The notes beneath the pieces were generated by a model, which worked only from the letters and a program-made list of their open reading frames with translations, did not search any database and was not told where the DNA came from. Positions 32,734 through 43,053 of a stretch of 47,583 nt of DNA are shown in pieces. How positions within the stretch are numbered: position 1 is the stretch's first letter; the number at the start of each line of letters is the position of its first letter. The translations under genes and the position numbers were made by a program. The DNA is from Paramecium sonneborni (taxonomy: Eukaryota > Ciliophora > Oligohymenophorea > Peniculida > Parameciidae): the NCBI GenBank assembly GCA_905182985.1, contig CAJJDN010000059.1, forward strand, positions 362,035 to 409,617, read 5' to 3'.

Positions 32734-32818
32734 ACTATATTGTGCTATATAAAAATACAAAAATAAAAAACATTATTTATTTATATTACTAATAGATATT
32801 AAATCAGCAATTGATTCA

Positions 32819-34245
32819 TCAATGTTCTTCTTACTTTTATTCAGATACAGCATCCTTTTCTTTCTCTTACTTCAAATAATTTAAATTTAATCTATGAGTG
32901 TTTCCAGGAGTATATTTTGGACTTATCTATTTTCCACTATTTTATTTAGGTTTTGGATTTGATAATCTAACTGGTCTATCAGGAGTCCATTCTGGAAGTG
33001 TTCTTGGAACATAACTATATTATGCTAATTTTTAGGATTAAAAATCATCCAATTTATACCTATTATATTTTTAAATTATACCTAATAGTTTAAACTCTCT
33101 TAGATACATTTTAAGAATCACCATCTATAAAAGATTATTTATTTGATTAATTCTAATAAAATTTCTTTGATGTCACAAAACCAGCTAAACCTCCTCTCTA
33201 CTATTCTTAAAGAATTGGTTTCTCAAATGTTCTTATTTATTATCTTTAATCTCTTTCATTCTAAAATAATTCAGAAATATAAGTCTAAAGTTCACCCTTC
33301 ATTTTATTAGCTTTTTAAGACTTTCTTTCCTCTTATTATTACCTTTCCTCATATGGAGATTTCATTTATTATTAAGGATTTTATGTATAATTTCTTAAAT
33401 TTTGAGCTGCCTTCTAAGGAGATATTTAAATCTAAGATTCAATTATAAATGAAGATTTAACGGATAATTGACTATTTCCTAACGAACCCTTATTTTAAAG
33501 ACTACTTTGAAGCAAATTACTACTACTGCTTCCAAAAGTTGCTTTATTTCTTGTATATGAAGGAGTTTAATCAATATAACTTCTCTTTGATTTAGAAGGA
33601 TTACTTCCTTCATCATCTTCATTATTTTTTTATTAAAGTTTTGTTATAGACAATTCTTATGTTTTAATTTCTGATTTCTTTGCCATAAATTATGAAAAAC
33701 AATCTTATTCATTTTCAATAACATCTTGCTTTTCTTTTTATTTCAATCCTTCATTTACTAGATTATCTAATTTTTCTTATAATTTTTCTAATGTTTCATT
33801 ATTCTCTGTTATTTGTTGTACTCTTTTATTTGGTGCTGAATCTAATCCTCTTAAACCTTCTTTAGGCATCTCTCCATTATCTAACATTATCAATAGTTGA
33901 AGCTTTTCATTTATGATTTGTAATTTATGATCATTTTATTTTTATTTGTATTCCCATTATTCCCAAGCCTTACAAAAATTATCTTCATTTAATGTATAAT
34001 CTTTAAATACTTAAGTTCTAGATAAATATACTTTTATAAACTTACAAATCTAATCCTTTTGCAAAATCTCCAAAATCTTCAATCGCTAATACTTCTTTCC
34101 CTTCCTTACATAATGATTTAAAAGCTTCTGCAGGATTTTTGAATTTTTATGACAAATTTTTCTTTAACTGAACCCATTAATTCAAAATTCCTTAACTTTT
34201 CTCAATCTCTTACTTCTATTAAGTTAACTGCTCAATTTCAGACAT
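32819..34245 (-). CDS. coiled-coil protein with disordered middle
   Basis: 458 residues after removing introns of 28 and 22 nt. The N-terminus is a coiled coil (MSEIEQLTQQKQEIEKSQGI), then NPAEAFKSLCKEGKEVLAIE, DFGDFAKGLDL, and DNFCKAWEQWEYKQKQNDHK. A second coil follows (TENNETLEKLQEKLDNLVNE), then a long Ser/Asn/Gln-rich region and another coil (RQQQEERKSQKANKMKGELQ). The final ~90 residues are basic and Pro-rich (YVPRTLPEWTPDRPVRLSNP). No recognised domain. It is divergent from the RING gene across 207 bp and ends 85 bp from the septin stop. Confidence 0.72.
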
Positions 34246-34452
34246 ATTAAAATTTATTTCAATTGCAAATAAAAATTTAATTCTAAACTATATTTGCTAT
34301 TTTTTTCTATTTATACTTTTTTTATTAATTATTTATGATAAAATTGTAATTTTACATTATTTCATCACATTTTCTCATAGAAATCATTTATTCTAAATAA
34401 TACAATTAATTAATAAAATATTTAGGTAGAAAAGACTTACAAATACTATACT
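34246..34452. promoter_or_regulatory. divergent intergenic region
   Basis: 207 bp between the starts of the coiled-coil gene (minus) and the RING gene (plus). No specific motif recognised; regulatory by position. Confidence 0.4.
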
Positions 34453-35067
34453 ATGAAAAGCATTAAATTGGAACGAAACTTTGTAAATGAAAAATTAATT
34501 TCAAAATACTTAAAATGTATAATTTGTGAAGGTGTTTATAATGAACCAGTTAGAGTAAAATGTGGGTAATATTTATTTTAATGAAGGCATACTTTTTGTA
34601 AAATATGCATTTCTTAATGGATAAATGATCATTAAAATTGTCCTGAATGTAGATCTAATATAAAAAAAAAGAATTTCCAAAGTAATAAAAAAAAATACTT
34701 AATTATAGCAGATCGTATTGCAGCTGGAATTTTAGGTGAATTAGATGTTTATTGTTCAGATAAAAAGTATGGATGCAAATGGAAAGGTGTTTTAGATAGA
34801 TTAGAAGTACATTAATAGAAATGTACAGCTAAAATCGTAGCAGAATAGCCTAATCTATAATTAAGTTAAAATCAAGATGTAGATGAAGAAAATGAACTTG
34901 CATAATAAAATAATCCCTCTAATGAAAATTCAAAAAATAATAATTTAGATAAAGATGATCCATATTCAGATGGAAATGCTTTAAGTTTAAAAAGAAAAAT
35001 AGATTAAAGTGAAGAAGATCTTCCTAAACAACAACGAAAAAGACATATTTAATAATAAAATAAATGA
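34453..35067 (+). CDS. RING-finger E3 ubiquitin ligase with TRAF-type zinc region
   Basis: 197 residues after removing one 21-nt intron that splits the RING. The RING (about residues 22-62) is CIICEGVYNEPVRVKCGHTF, then CKICISQWI and NCPECRSNI, giving C-x2-C, C-x-H-x2-C-x2-C and C-x2-C, so all eight ligands are present. It is followed by VYCSDKKYGCKWKGVLDRLE and VHQQKC, the C-x6-C...H-x3-C pattern of a TRAF-type zinc finger. The C-terminal ~80 residues are acidic then basic (LSLKRKIDQSEEDLPKQQRK), perhaps a nuclear localisation signal. Function: ubiquitin transfer; substrate unknown. The stop is 5 bp from the stop of the convergent Rab GAP gene. Confidence 0.88.
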
Positions 35068-35072
35068 TGATT

Positions 35073-36853
35073 TCATTCATTTATTATTCTATTTTATTTA
35101 GCACATTTCTTAATCCCTGATTTTTTTTACTTCTTTAACAATTCTATTTGAATAATGAAAGGATCTTTTAATACATTTAACATGTCAAAGTAAGTGAATG
35201 AAGGTCTTTTTATTCTTTCTATAAATTGCTAATATTCTTTAGTTATTTGAATATATTAAGCGATGAGTATTAATAAAAGTGCTTCAAAATCATTAAATTA
35301 CAAAATTTTTGATGTATTAGCTAAAAAAATCATTTTAAATTTTTCATCAAAAGAACCTCTTATTAGAATGCTTAAACAAATAAGAAATTCTCTAAAATCT
35401 AAGAGCTCTGATTTATTTTCATCAAATAAGTTAAAAATTAATTTAAATAATTCTTTATCTAAAGGGTAAATGGAGATTTCTTTTTGTAAAAATATATCCT
35501 ATTCAAATCTAAATAAATGGAATTATTACCATATAATACATAAATTTTTCAAAGTTTATTCCTTATTTTTTAAGTTTAAATTTTTAGATTATTATATTTT
35601 CTCTATATTCATCATCTTCTTCATCTGATGATTAATTTATTGGAATTTGTTTTTTCATTCTTTATTTATATTATTAATGTATTGCATTTTTATTTGTATT
35701 TAAGCAATTCTTTTTAAAATCTATTTATAGGGAGGCAATTTCGTCAATTTCAAAATTTGAGATTTTTTTTAATTTATTGAGGATATTAGGATCATTATCT
35801 ACCCAAGAGCAACTTGTTTTTGAGTAATATTATTCAATATAAATTATACCCTTAAATAAAATTTAGTATATATACATTTTCCTATAATATTGATGATATT
35901 CGGTTACATTAGATCTATGTTTTTTAGAGTAGCAGTTTATAATGTGTATAAGAGAGCCTTATCAATTGGAATAAAAGATTGAATTTAAAACATTTAAATC
36001 CAAGTCACCAATAATGAACTAATATTAAGTACTTAAATCATTAATGTTAATAAGAGTGATGGTCCTTAAAGCTCAATAAATTACATTAAAATTTGCCAAT
36101 CTTTAAATTTATTAATTTAAATGATTTCTTACAGAAAATAAACTTCTGCATAATAGCCAATTAAATAAGCTCCAGATGAGGATGAATAGAATCTTTAAGG
36201 TACAATTGTACTAAAGAGTTAATCCATAATATGAAAAGCTCCTTCTTCATCTGCTAAACATAAGCAAATAATAGCTATAAGATTCATTCCTTAACAGTAA
36301 CCAATAGTTGGATTATTAGCTACAAACAATTCCAAAACTCTCATGATTGAATTCCTAATTTATTCAATTTTTAATCCTTATTAACATTAAGTAACAAATT
36401 CTCTTATGCTGTAATTTAATAGATGAGAATCCGATCTACCATTTAGAATATCCTTTTCGATATTTTATTTTTCGCTCAATTCTAAAGGTTGTTATATTTT
36501 TATAATTCTTTTTTATTCTCCCAAAAATTTACATAACAAAAGTGATTTTGTATTCCATTATATTCTCTATTCTTTTATTAAACATTGATAATAAAGATAA
36601 TCTCTGTAACAATAATCACAAACTCTTTATGGTTTTTCGAAATCTTAAACCATTTTATTTGGAATCGCATATAACTATGATAACAATCTAGAGTTACTTA
36701 TATATGATTATTACTGCAAGATTAACAAACACTTTAATGACATCTTCTACACTAATTCTTCAAAGACATCAGACTAACAATTATAAAACATTTATACCAT
36801 ATCTAAATACTATTTGCACATACACAACATTTCTGTTTTTCAAAAATATTCAT
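35073..36853 (-). CDS. FYVE-type zinc finger / TBC / EF-hand Rab GAP
   Basis: 566 residues after removing introns of 23, 26 and 31 nt, an exact multiple of three. N-terminal zinc finger (about 8-85) of FYVE type: QKCCVCANS, NQCRRCHQSVCQSCSNNH, RVCDYCYRDYL. TBC domain (about 130-330): GLKIEQIRNSIMRVLELFVA, NNPTIGYCQGMNLIAIICLC with the Gln finger in YCQ, DEEGAFHIMDQLFSTIVPQR, SSLLVTWIQMFQIQSFIPID. The Arg finger region is QNIEKDILNGRS, where the Arg is not at the exact IxxDxxR spacing. C-terminal EF-hand-like segment: ELFKLIFNLFDENKSELLDF, REFLICLSILI, as in the TBC1D8/TBC1D9 group. TBC proteins switch off Rab GTPases; FYVE points to PI3P endosomes. Its start is 36 bp from the retinoblastoma homologue start. 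A long plus-strand frame at 35263 is its shadow. Confidence 0.87.
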
Positions 36854-36879
36854 TTTTAGTTAATAAATATATTAAATTA

Positions 36880-36887
36880 CCCGGGAA
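36880..36887 (-). promoter_or_regulatory. E2F-consensus octamer before the retinoblastoma homologue
   Basis: CCCGGGAA on the plus strand, TTCCCGGG on the minus strand, fits the E2F/DP consensus TTSSCGSS exactly. It lies two bases before the ATG at 36890, inside the 36-bp region between two divergent starts. An eight-base GC core is rare in this AT-rich DNA. Whether it is bound, or is upstream of transcription start, is unknown. Confidence 0.4.
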
Positions 36888-36889
36888 GA

Positions 36890-39222
36890 ATGTATATAGA
36901 AGAATTTTCTAACTAACTAAATTTGGATCAAGAAACTTTGGAGAAAGCAAAAATAGCTATGTAATAATTTTCAGAACAAGATGAAAAAGTATTTATCTTT
37001 GGAGAATTTAGATTTATGTTCCTGCTGTAGTTTACTTGTGTAGTCAAAGCTGCTAAATTCAATAAATAGATGGATAAACAAAATAAGGCAATGGAATAAC
37101 ACTTACATAAGTAATAAGTAATTAGATTATAGATTATTCGCAATTTGGATCCCTAAGCAGATATTGAGTAGTTCTTAATGTTTTTATAAGACCTTCCTAC
37201 TCTCCTAAAGTATCATTCTACAGAATTTGATAATGTTGTCAGATAAGCTAATTTTAGCTTTAGATTGTATAAAAAGTTTGACAAATGCTTTAGTCTTATT
37301 CAGTATACTCTTTATTTTACATATTAAATAGGCCAGTGTAGAATCCAAGCTAAACTCCCTAATTTAAAAAAGAAGATGATTGTGATCCCTATATATAAGA
37401 CTTAAAAAAAGTAGCCTGGATTCTTTGCATAATAGTTCGATAGAATTTAATTCAATATGAGGAACAACCAGATAATAATTAAATCATTTTCTCTGATCCA
37501 AATATTAAAGTCATTTTGATTCTAGTTGGATCTTTATCCATTGTATTTTAAAATTTACCAAATACATTCACATAAAATGTATCAGATATTTCATAAAAAA
37601 TGCTGTCTTTTTTTTGTAATGATTAAAATGAATGGGATGAGGAATTAAAATATTACCAGGATTTATGTTATAAATGTATAAATCAAGTTGTAAAAGTGAT
37701 GTTGCATAAAACAAAAGTTTTAGATATGTAGTAAATAAATGAAGAAAATCAAGTTCCTACTTTATTTGAGGAGAAAACAATAGATTAAACTTATAGAAGA
37801 TTACATAAATATTATGAGAAGATTAGAAAGCATTCAGATTTGGATGAGGAATGTTTTTTGAGACAAAGGATTGTGTTTACTCCTAAAAAAGATATGAATT
37901 AATAACTAGATTATTCAGAGTTTGAGACATTGTAAAAGAAAACTAAAATAAAAAGTGATCCTCCATTTATGTAAACACCATTAAAAGATAATAAATTTTC
38001 AAATACACAACAAGAATAAACATATTTTGACATAAAAAAAAATACAAATCCTCAAACTCCAATAAGTAAGTGTATGGAATTACATTAATGGATAAAAAAA
38101 ATCACAATGTAAACTTATAAATGTTTTGATGATGATTATGAATAAGAATTTTATGAATAAGCAACTATAAAAATAAGAAAATTTTTTGAAGTTACAGAAG
38201 CATCTAAATCTTAAAAATAAAATGAGCACGAATAAACAATATTAACATTATGTGTAGCTGTTATAGATTCATTAATGAAATCAAATGCAGGTTAGTTTGA
38301 TTTAAAATTGCTTAAAAATTATAGATTTTAATTTGCAATTTTAGGTTTGTCTTTGTATACTTATTAAATTGTAATATAGAAATCTAACTTATTATAAAAT
38401 ATGAAATAGCTCTGTACAATTTTTGAAATAAGTCCATTAGATTTATTTAGAGTCATAGCAAATTTTGCTTACTTTAATAGATAAATGCCTTCAACGATAA
38501 CTTCATAACTATTTGAACTAGAGAAACACATTCTATTTAATTTGATGTGGCAAACAAATGCTGAGAATCTAGTAATAATATTTAGAGACAGTATAGAATT
38601 TATTTAATCTAATGTAGATTCCCCAAAATACTTTGATTAAGAATTAGTAAGAAGATTTTAAAACCATTTAGCATTAAGAATAAAAGAACTTTGTAACATA
38701 CTTTAATTAGATATTCATGATTTTGCTTATTCAGCAATATGGGAATTTATGAAGAATCCAAAATTAGAAGTATTAAAAGATGTAGTTTTTGATACTGTCA
38801 TAATATGTACATTTTATGTAATTTAAAAACATCAAAAACAAAGTCCATCTTTTAATACTTTCAATAAGGTAATAAATTTTAAATATTCTTAGCTTTACAA
38901 TTAATATTACTCATAATAAAAGTAAGTTTTTACTCATATTGTTGAATATTATAACGAAAGATTTCTAAATGGATTTAGAGATATTGTAAAATCAATATCA
39001 AATGCTTAACCTTTATAAGTCCCTAAAAACTTTGAGTGTTAAAGTCCTTTAATAATAAAACCAATCCCAGTATCTCCTGTTTATAATCATACATATATTG
39101 CTACTCCTGAACCATCCTCCCCTCATTAATCCTTCTATAGGAAATTGGTGTAAAATTTAAAACCATAATAATAACAATAATAAAAATAATAATAATAAGA
39201 CATTCAACCTTTCCAAAGTTGA
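36890..39222 (+). CDS. RB1: retinoblastoma-family pocket protein
   Basis: 759 residues after removing introns of 29 and 24 nt (767 if the second is retained). The N-terminal domain has NLDPQADIEQFLMFLQDLPT, EFDNVVRQANFSFRLYKKFD and LKKVAWILCIIVRQNLIQYE (Rb N-domain helices). Pocket A: TPISKCMELHQWIKKI, FFEVTEASKSQ, and the cyclin-fold end TSQLFELEKHILFNLMWQTN. Pocket B: HLALRIKELCNILQLDIHDF, SAIWEFMKNPKLEVLKDVVF, DTVIICTFYVIQKHQKQSPS, FNTFNKV, VEYYNERFLNGFRDIV. The tail has SPVYNHTYIATPEPSSPHQS (TP/SP sites as in Rb C-terminus) and a Gln tract. Rb proteins bind E2F/DP and hold cells before S phase until phosphorylated by CDKs. A TTCCCGGG E2F-type site precedes the ATG. Confidence 0.85.
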
Positions 39223-39242
39223 TTTTATATTTAATAAAGCAA

Positions 39243-40087
39243 TCAAAGAACTTCTGCCAAGATATTTTGATTTCTCTCCATTTCTTTAATAGCTGGTCTA
39301 AAAAATTAAAATTATATTCCTTGTAACATTATTCCCATATAAGTTAAAATAACTCTCTCTGTCTTCACCTTCCATATACGAGTATATTGTAATTTCATGG
39401 AATTATTTTAACATAGCACTCTAAATTAAAAATATTATTACATGCCAATGTAACAAATATATATAAAACAAATGGAATATAATGCATTTGAGCTGCTTTC
39501 TTCTTCTCTAGAAAGCTATTTGCATATATAAAATAAACCACATTTAATAAAAATGATAAATCCATCAATGTTTCATGCTAAAATAATTAAGTAGGCATTG
39601 TCTATAAGATAATTTCTATTAGTAAAAGTAAATGAGCAAGTTATCCTGCAAAACATATTGTTGGATTAAAATTCATTTTATGTTGCTTCTTTGTCAAAAA
39701 CGGCAATGTTCCTATTTACTTGTTTGTAAATGATCTCTTAATAATTTCTGCTATCACTATGCCGAGTATACAAAGACCACACATACAAACCTCTTACTTA
39801 ATTTAATAACTTACAATCAGACCAATATTATATGATAATAGATTATCATAAAAAAAATAAATTCGATCTTCTTCTGGCAAATTTTATAGAGCAATCAAAA
39901 AACTACAGATACTCAAAAAGCAATATATTGATGGTTAACTACTTAAAATCAAAGTCTTTTAATTATTATGTTTTGATTCTCTTTTTTAAGAAAATAAAGA
40001 AACTCTATCATCTCCTAAAATATCATAATTATAGTTCCCTTTCATCTCTCTTTTCTCATAAAAGGCAATGATATCTTCCTTGTTCAT
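39243..40087 (-). CDS. multi-pass membrane protein
   Basis: 273 residues after removing one 23-nt intron. Hydrophobic segments at about 47-68 (SIYCFLSICSFLIALQNL), 81-100 (NLLSYNIGLIVSYQ), 106-122 (VCMCGLCILGIVIAEII), 145-165 (TICFAGQLAHLLLLIEIILQ), 178-198 (LMDLSFLLNVVYFIYANSFL) and 208-228 (YIPFVLYIFVTLALLCQ). The N-terminus is hydrophilic (MNKEDIIAFYEKREMKGNYN) and the C-terminal 45 residues are basic and soluble. No family recognised; six or so helices suggest a transporter, channel subunit or ER protein. The intron may end TTTAGAG or TTTAG; only the first keeps the frame. It is convergent with the Rb homologue, 20 bp between stops. Confidence 0.72.
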
Positions 40088-40628
40088 AACAGATATTTCT
40101 TAATATGTTATTTAATAAAATAAACTATTTGTATAAACTTAATTTCTCTGATTCTTTATTATGAAAATTACAGTTTAAAATTTTATATATCATATATGTA
40201 CTCTTAAAAATAATTAAAAAGAAATCAACCAAATTTATTAAATATATCTTTTTGACACATTTAATCCTAGAATATTTTTGAAACCCATTATTGAAATCTA
40301 GATATATTTTAAATATTTTATTTATTCTATTCATAATTAAAAAAAATAGTTATAATATCTTAAATTAATAATCTCGACAACTCTATTTGCTGCTATAGGG
40401 AAAAAAAATCCACTTATTAATGTATTTATTAAATATTATACATAATTTAGATTATGTGAAATTGAAGATTGAAGAAATCTTTTTAGAATTTATTTGGCTT
40501 CTATAAAGATAATAATGGGTTGAAACTGCCGAATAAGTTTGTGTAGAGAGACTTATAATTGTTATGATAACAATTTCATGAGACTTCGTTAAAAACTCCT
40601 TTTAATCATTTTGGAATAAATAATTATT
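40088..40628. other. gene-free spacer
   Basis: 541 bp between the membrane-protein start and the zinc-finger stop. A 19-nt perfect palindrome (9 + 1 + 9) lies at 40557-40575, and 40500-40600 is slightly richer in G and C. No coding frame of convincing composition was found. Confidence 0.5.
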
Positions 40629-41618
40629 TCAATTTGTTTATGTTTTCTCATTTTTTTATACTTATATGAATTTAATTTTAAGTTTGGATGGCTTTTTGTT
40701 AGTATTGAAACTAATATTTTGTTTTTCTTCTTGGTTCTCTTCTGAATTTCCTGCATATAATTCCACTGGTATATAAACCTAATTAAATACAGGCAAGCAT
40801 TATTTAGCTTCATCAGGTGAAGATCTTTAACTGTTATTATTAATTTAATAAGGTACTAATACTTTCTTAAGAATAGGTTATGGCTAGATATTTTAAACAA
40901 TCTTATTCAAATCCAACTTTTAATTAAACTTATGTTGTACATAATTTCCATAACTTTATTGTATTTTTTATTATTAATTGTCATCAACTTGAAGTTCTCT
41001 CTGATTTTATAATACAACTTATTATTAATTATGTTCTTTTTAAATATGCTTATCTAATTAATCTCCTTTAGAGAAAGACAACTTACATTTAATACAGATA
41101 TATATTTTAAGATCAGTCAAATGCTCATTTCTGATATGATTAAGGCATATTTACTAATCCAAAATTGTTTGATGGCATTCTTTACATTTTTAATCATTTT
41201 CAAAATACAATTTCAATAATCCTTAGTGAAGCTTCTAATACAGGTCATTGATGTACTATTTACCACAAAATTACTTTAATGCTTAAATTTAATTTATAGA
41301 ACCCCGCTTCATTTTTTATTTGATATGAAAATAAAATCGTGATATTAATTTGCGAGCAGTCTATTTTAAATCAGCTACTTGTTGTTATTAAGGATCGTCT
41401 TCATTGATAACGACTTCAACACTAGTTTCATCGTTAATTATGACTACAGGATTCTTGATTGCTCTAGATTTGATAACATCTGTATTTTTTTCAATATTCT
41501 AATTTTATTTTTTCATAAGGGTCTCAAGAATATCTAATTTATCATTAAGTTTAGAAATGTTCTTGTGGCATTTCTTAACTTAGGCTAGGATCGAAGTTTT
41601 GTTAATTTGGGATTGCAT
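40629..41618 (-). CDS. C2H2 zinc-finger protein
   Basis: 329 residues, no intron. N-terminal coiled segment (MQSQINKTSILAQVKKCHKN; LNDKLDILETLMKKQNQNI), then an acidic IINDETSVEVVINEDDP, a basic helical stretch (ADLKQTARKLISRFYFHIKQ), and two C2H2 fingers: CKECHQTILDQQICLNHIRNEH is of C-x2-C..H-x4-H type, and ICIKCKLSFSKGDQLDKHIQ ending KEH is a classic C-x2-C-x12-H-x4-H. The C-terminal third is Gln/Asn-rich. It is likely a nucleic acid-binding protein; the target is unknown. Its 5' end is duplicated by the third assembly overlap (fragment at 42512-42702). Confidence 0.82.
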
Positions 41619-41969
41619 TAAAAAAAAATAAATAATTGTGAATTTTCAGAATTTAGACAATTAAACAATAAAACTATAAATTTTTAATAATAATTTTACT
41701 ATAAAACATTATTATTTATATAAAATATATTGAATTTATTAAATAAAAAGTAAAAAAAAATATTTTTCATTAAGGATATTGTTTTCCAAATATCTAATAA
41801 TAATAATTTTTTTATTTTAAACTTAAAAATTTATAATTCACTATATCAATTAAAATCTATGTTTTTTAATAATCTATATTATTTTATAGATATATAATTT
41901 CAAATGAGCTTAAAAATTGAATAATCTTTTATAAACCATTAAGTATAAATGAATTAATGAAATTTTTAA
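41619..41969. other. AT-rich spacer (copy in upstream contig)
   Basis: 351 bp between the zinc-finger start and the phosphatase stop; the same DNA is present again at 42703-43053. Very AT-rich with TAA-like runs, no coding signal seen. It must contain the zinc-finger promoter. Confidence 0.5.
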
Positions 41970-42510
41970 TCAATATAGTTTTTCTATGGCTGTTTTTGGT
42001 TCTCTAAATTTAGAAAATTCTCTTAATTTAAATGTTGATTAAAGAACTAATCTGGAATCTGGAGCTGGGAGTACTTATTCAATCAAAAAATCATATAATA
42101 ATTTTAATTCTTTGTCTTCTTAATTATCATAATAAGGAATAATTGGAATGCCATTTTCTAAATGTGAACCAAAAGAATAAGCAGCATTGTCTACTAAAAC
42201 TATATCTTTTAAATCTCGTCTGAAAATTCTTAAATCCTTTATATGAACTCCTTCAGATGATAATACACATCCATCCCTAAATACTTAAGCTGAAAGTAAT
42301 TCATTATTAGGGTCTAAATGCTAAATTACTTGACTAGCATAACATTAATGAGATGCAGTAAATATAATCACTTCACATACTTTGCTAAGTTCGATAAGTA
42401 TCCATTTAGCATAAGGGCGTATATTTATCCCTGCTTAAACAATATCTCCAGTTGGGAATTTTATATGTAGATATACATCAGCTTTAAGAGATTAGTTTTC
42501 ATTGCAATGA
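41970..42510 (-). CDS. SCP/NIF phosphatase, 3' fragment duplicated by assembly
   Basis: The last ~180 codons of the phosphatase gene that is complete at 43054-44022, cut by the N at 42511. It belongs to the contig overlap and is not a second gene. Confidence 0.9.
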
Positions 42511-42511
42511 N

Positions 42512-42702
42512 TCATCGTTAATTATGACTACAGGATTCTTGATTGCTCTAGATTTGATAACATCTGTATTTTTTTCAATATTCTAATTTTATTTTTTCAT
42601 AAGGGTCTCAAGAATATCTAATTTATCATTAAGTTTAGAAATGTTCTTGTGGCATTTCTTAACTTAGGCTAGGATCGAAGTTTTGTTAATTTGGGATTGC
42701 AT
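42512..42702 (-). CDS. C2H2 zinc-finger gene, 5' fragment duplicated by assembly
   Basis: Repeats the first 63 codons of the zinc-finger gene at 40629-41618. It lies at the start of the downstream contig and is an overlap artefact. Confidence 0.9.
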
Positions 42703-43053
42703 TAAAAAAAAATAAATAATTGTGAATTTTCAGAATTTAGACAATTAAACAATAAAACTATAAATTTTTAATAATAATTTTACTATAAAACATTATTATT
42801 TATATAAAATATATTGAATTTATTAAATAAAAAGTAAAAAAAAATATTTTTCATTAAGGATATTGTTTTCCAAATATCTAATAATAATAATTTTTTTATT
42901 TTAAACTTAAAAATTTATAATTCACTATATCAATTAAAATCTATGTTTTTTAATAATCTATATTATTTTATAGATATATAATTTCAAATGAGCTTAAAAA
43001 TTGAATAATCTTTTATAAACCATTAAGTATAAATGAATTAATGAAATTTTTAA
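42703..43053. other. AT-rich spacer (second copy)
   Basis: Duplicate of 41619-41969 through the contig overlap. Nothing further seen. Confidence 0.6.

Noticed and set aside
35263..35620. Plus-strand frame starting MSINKSASKSLNYK
   Set aside because: It is antisense to the EF-hand part of the Rab GAP gene, which joins in frame across three introns to the TBC domain.
39832..40071. Plus-strand frame of 79 codons
   Set aside because: Antisense to the N-terminal half of the multi-pass membrane protein.
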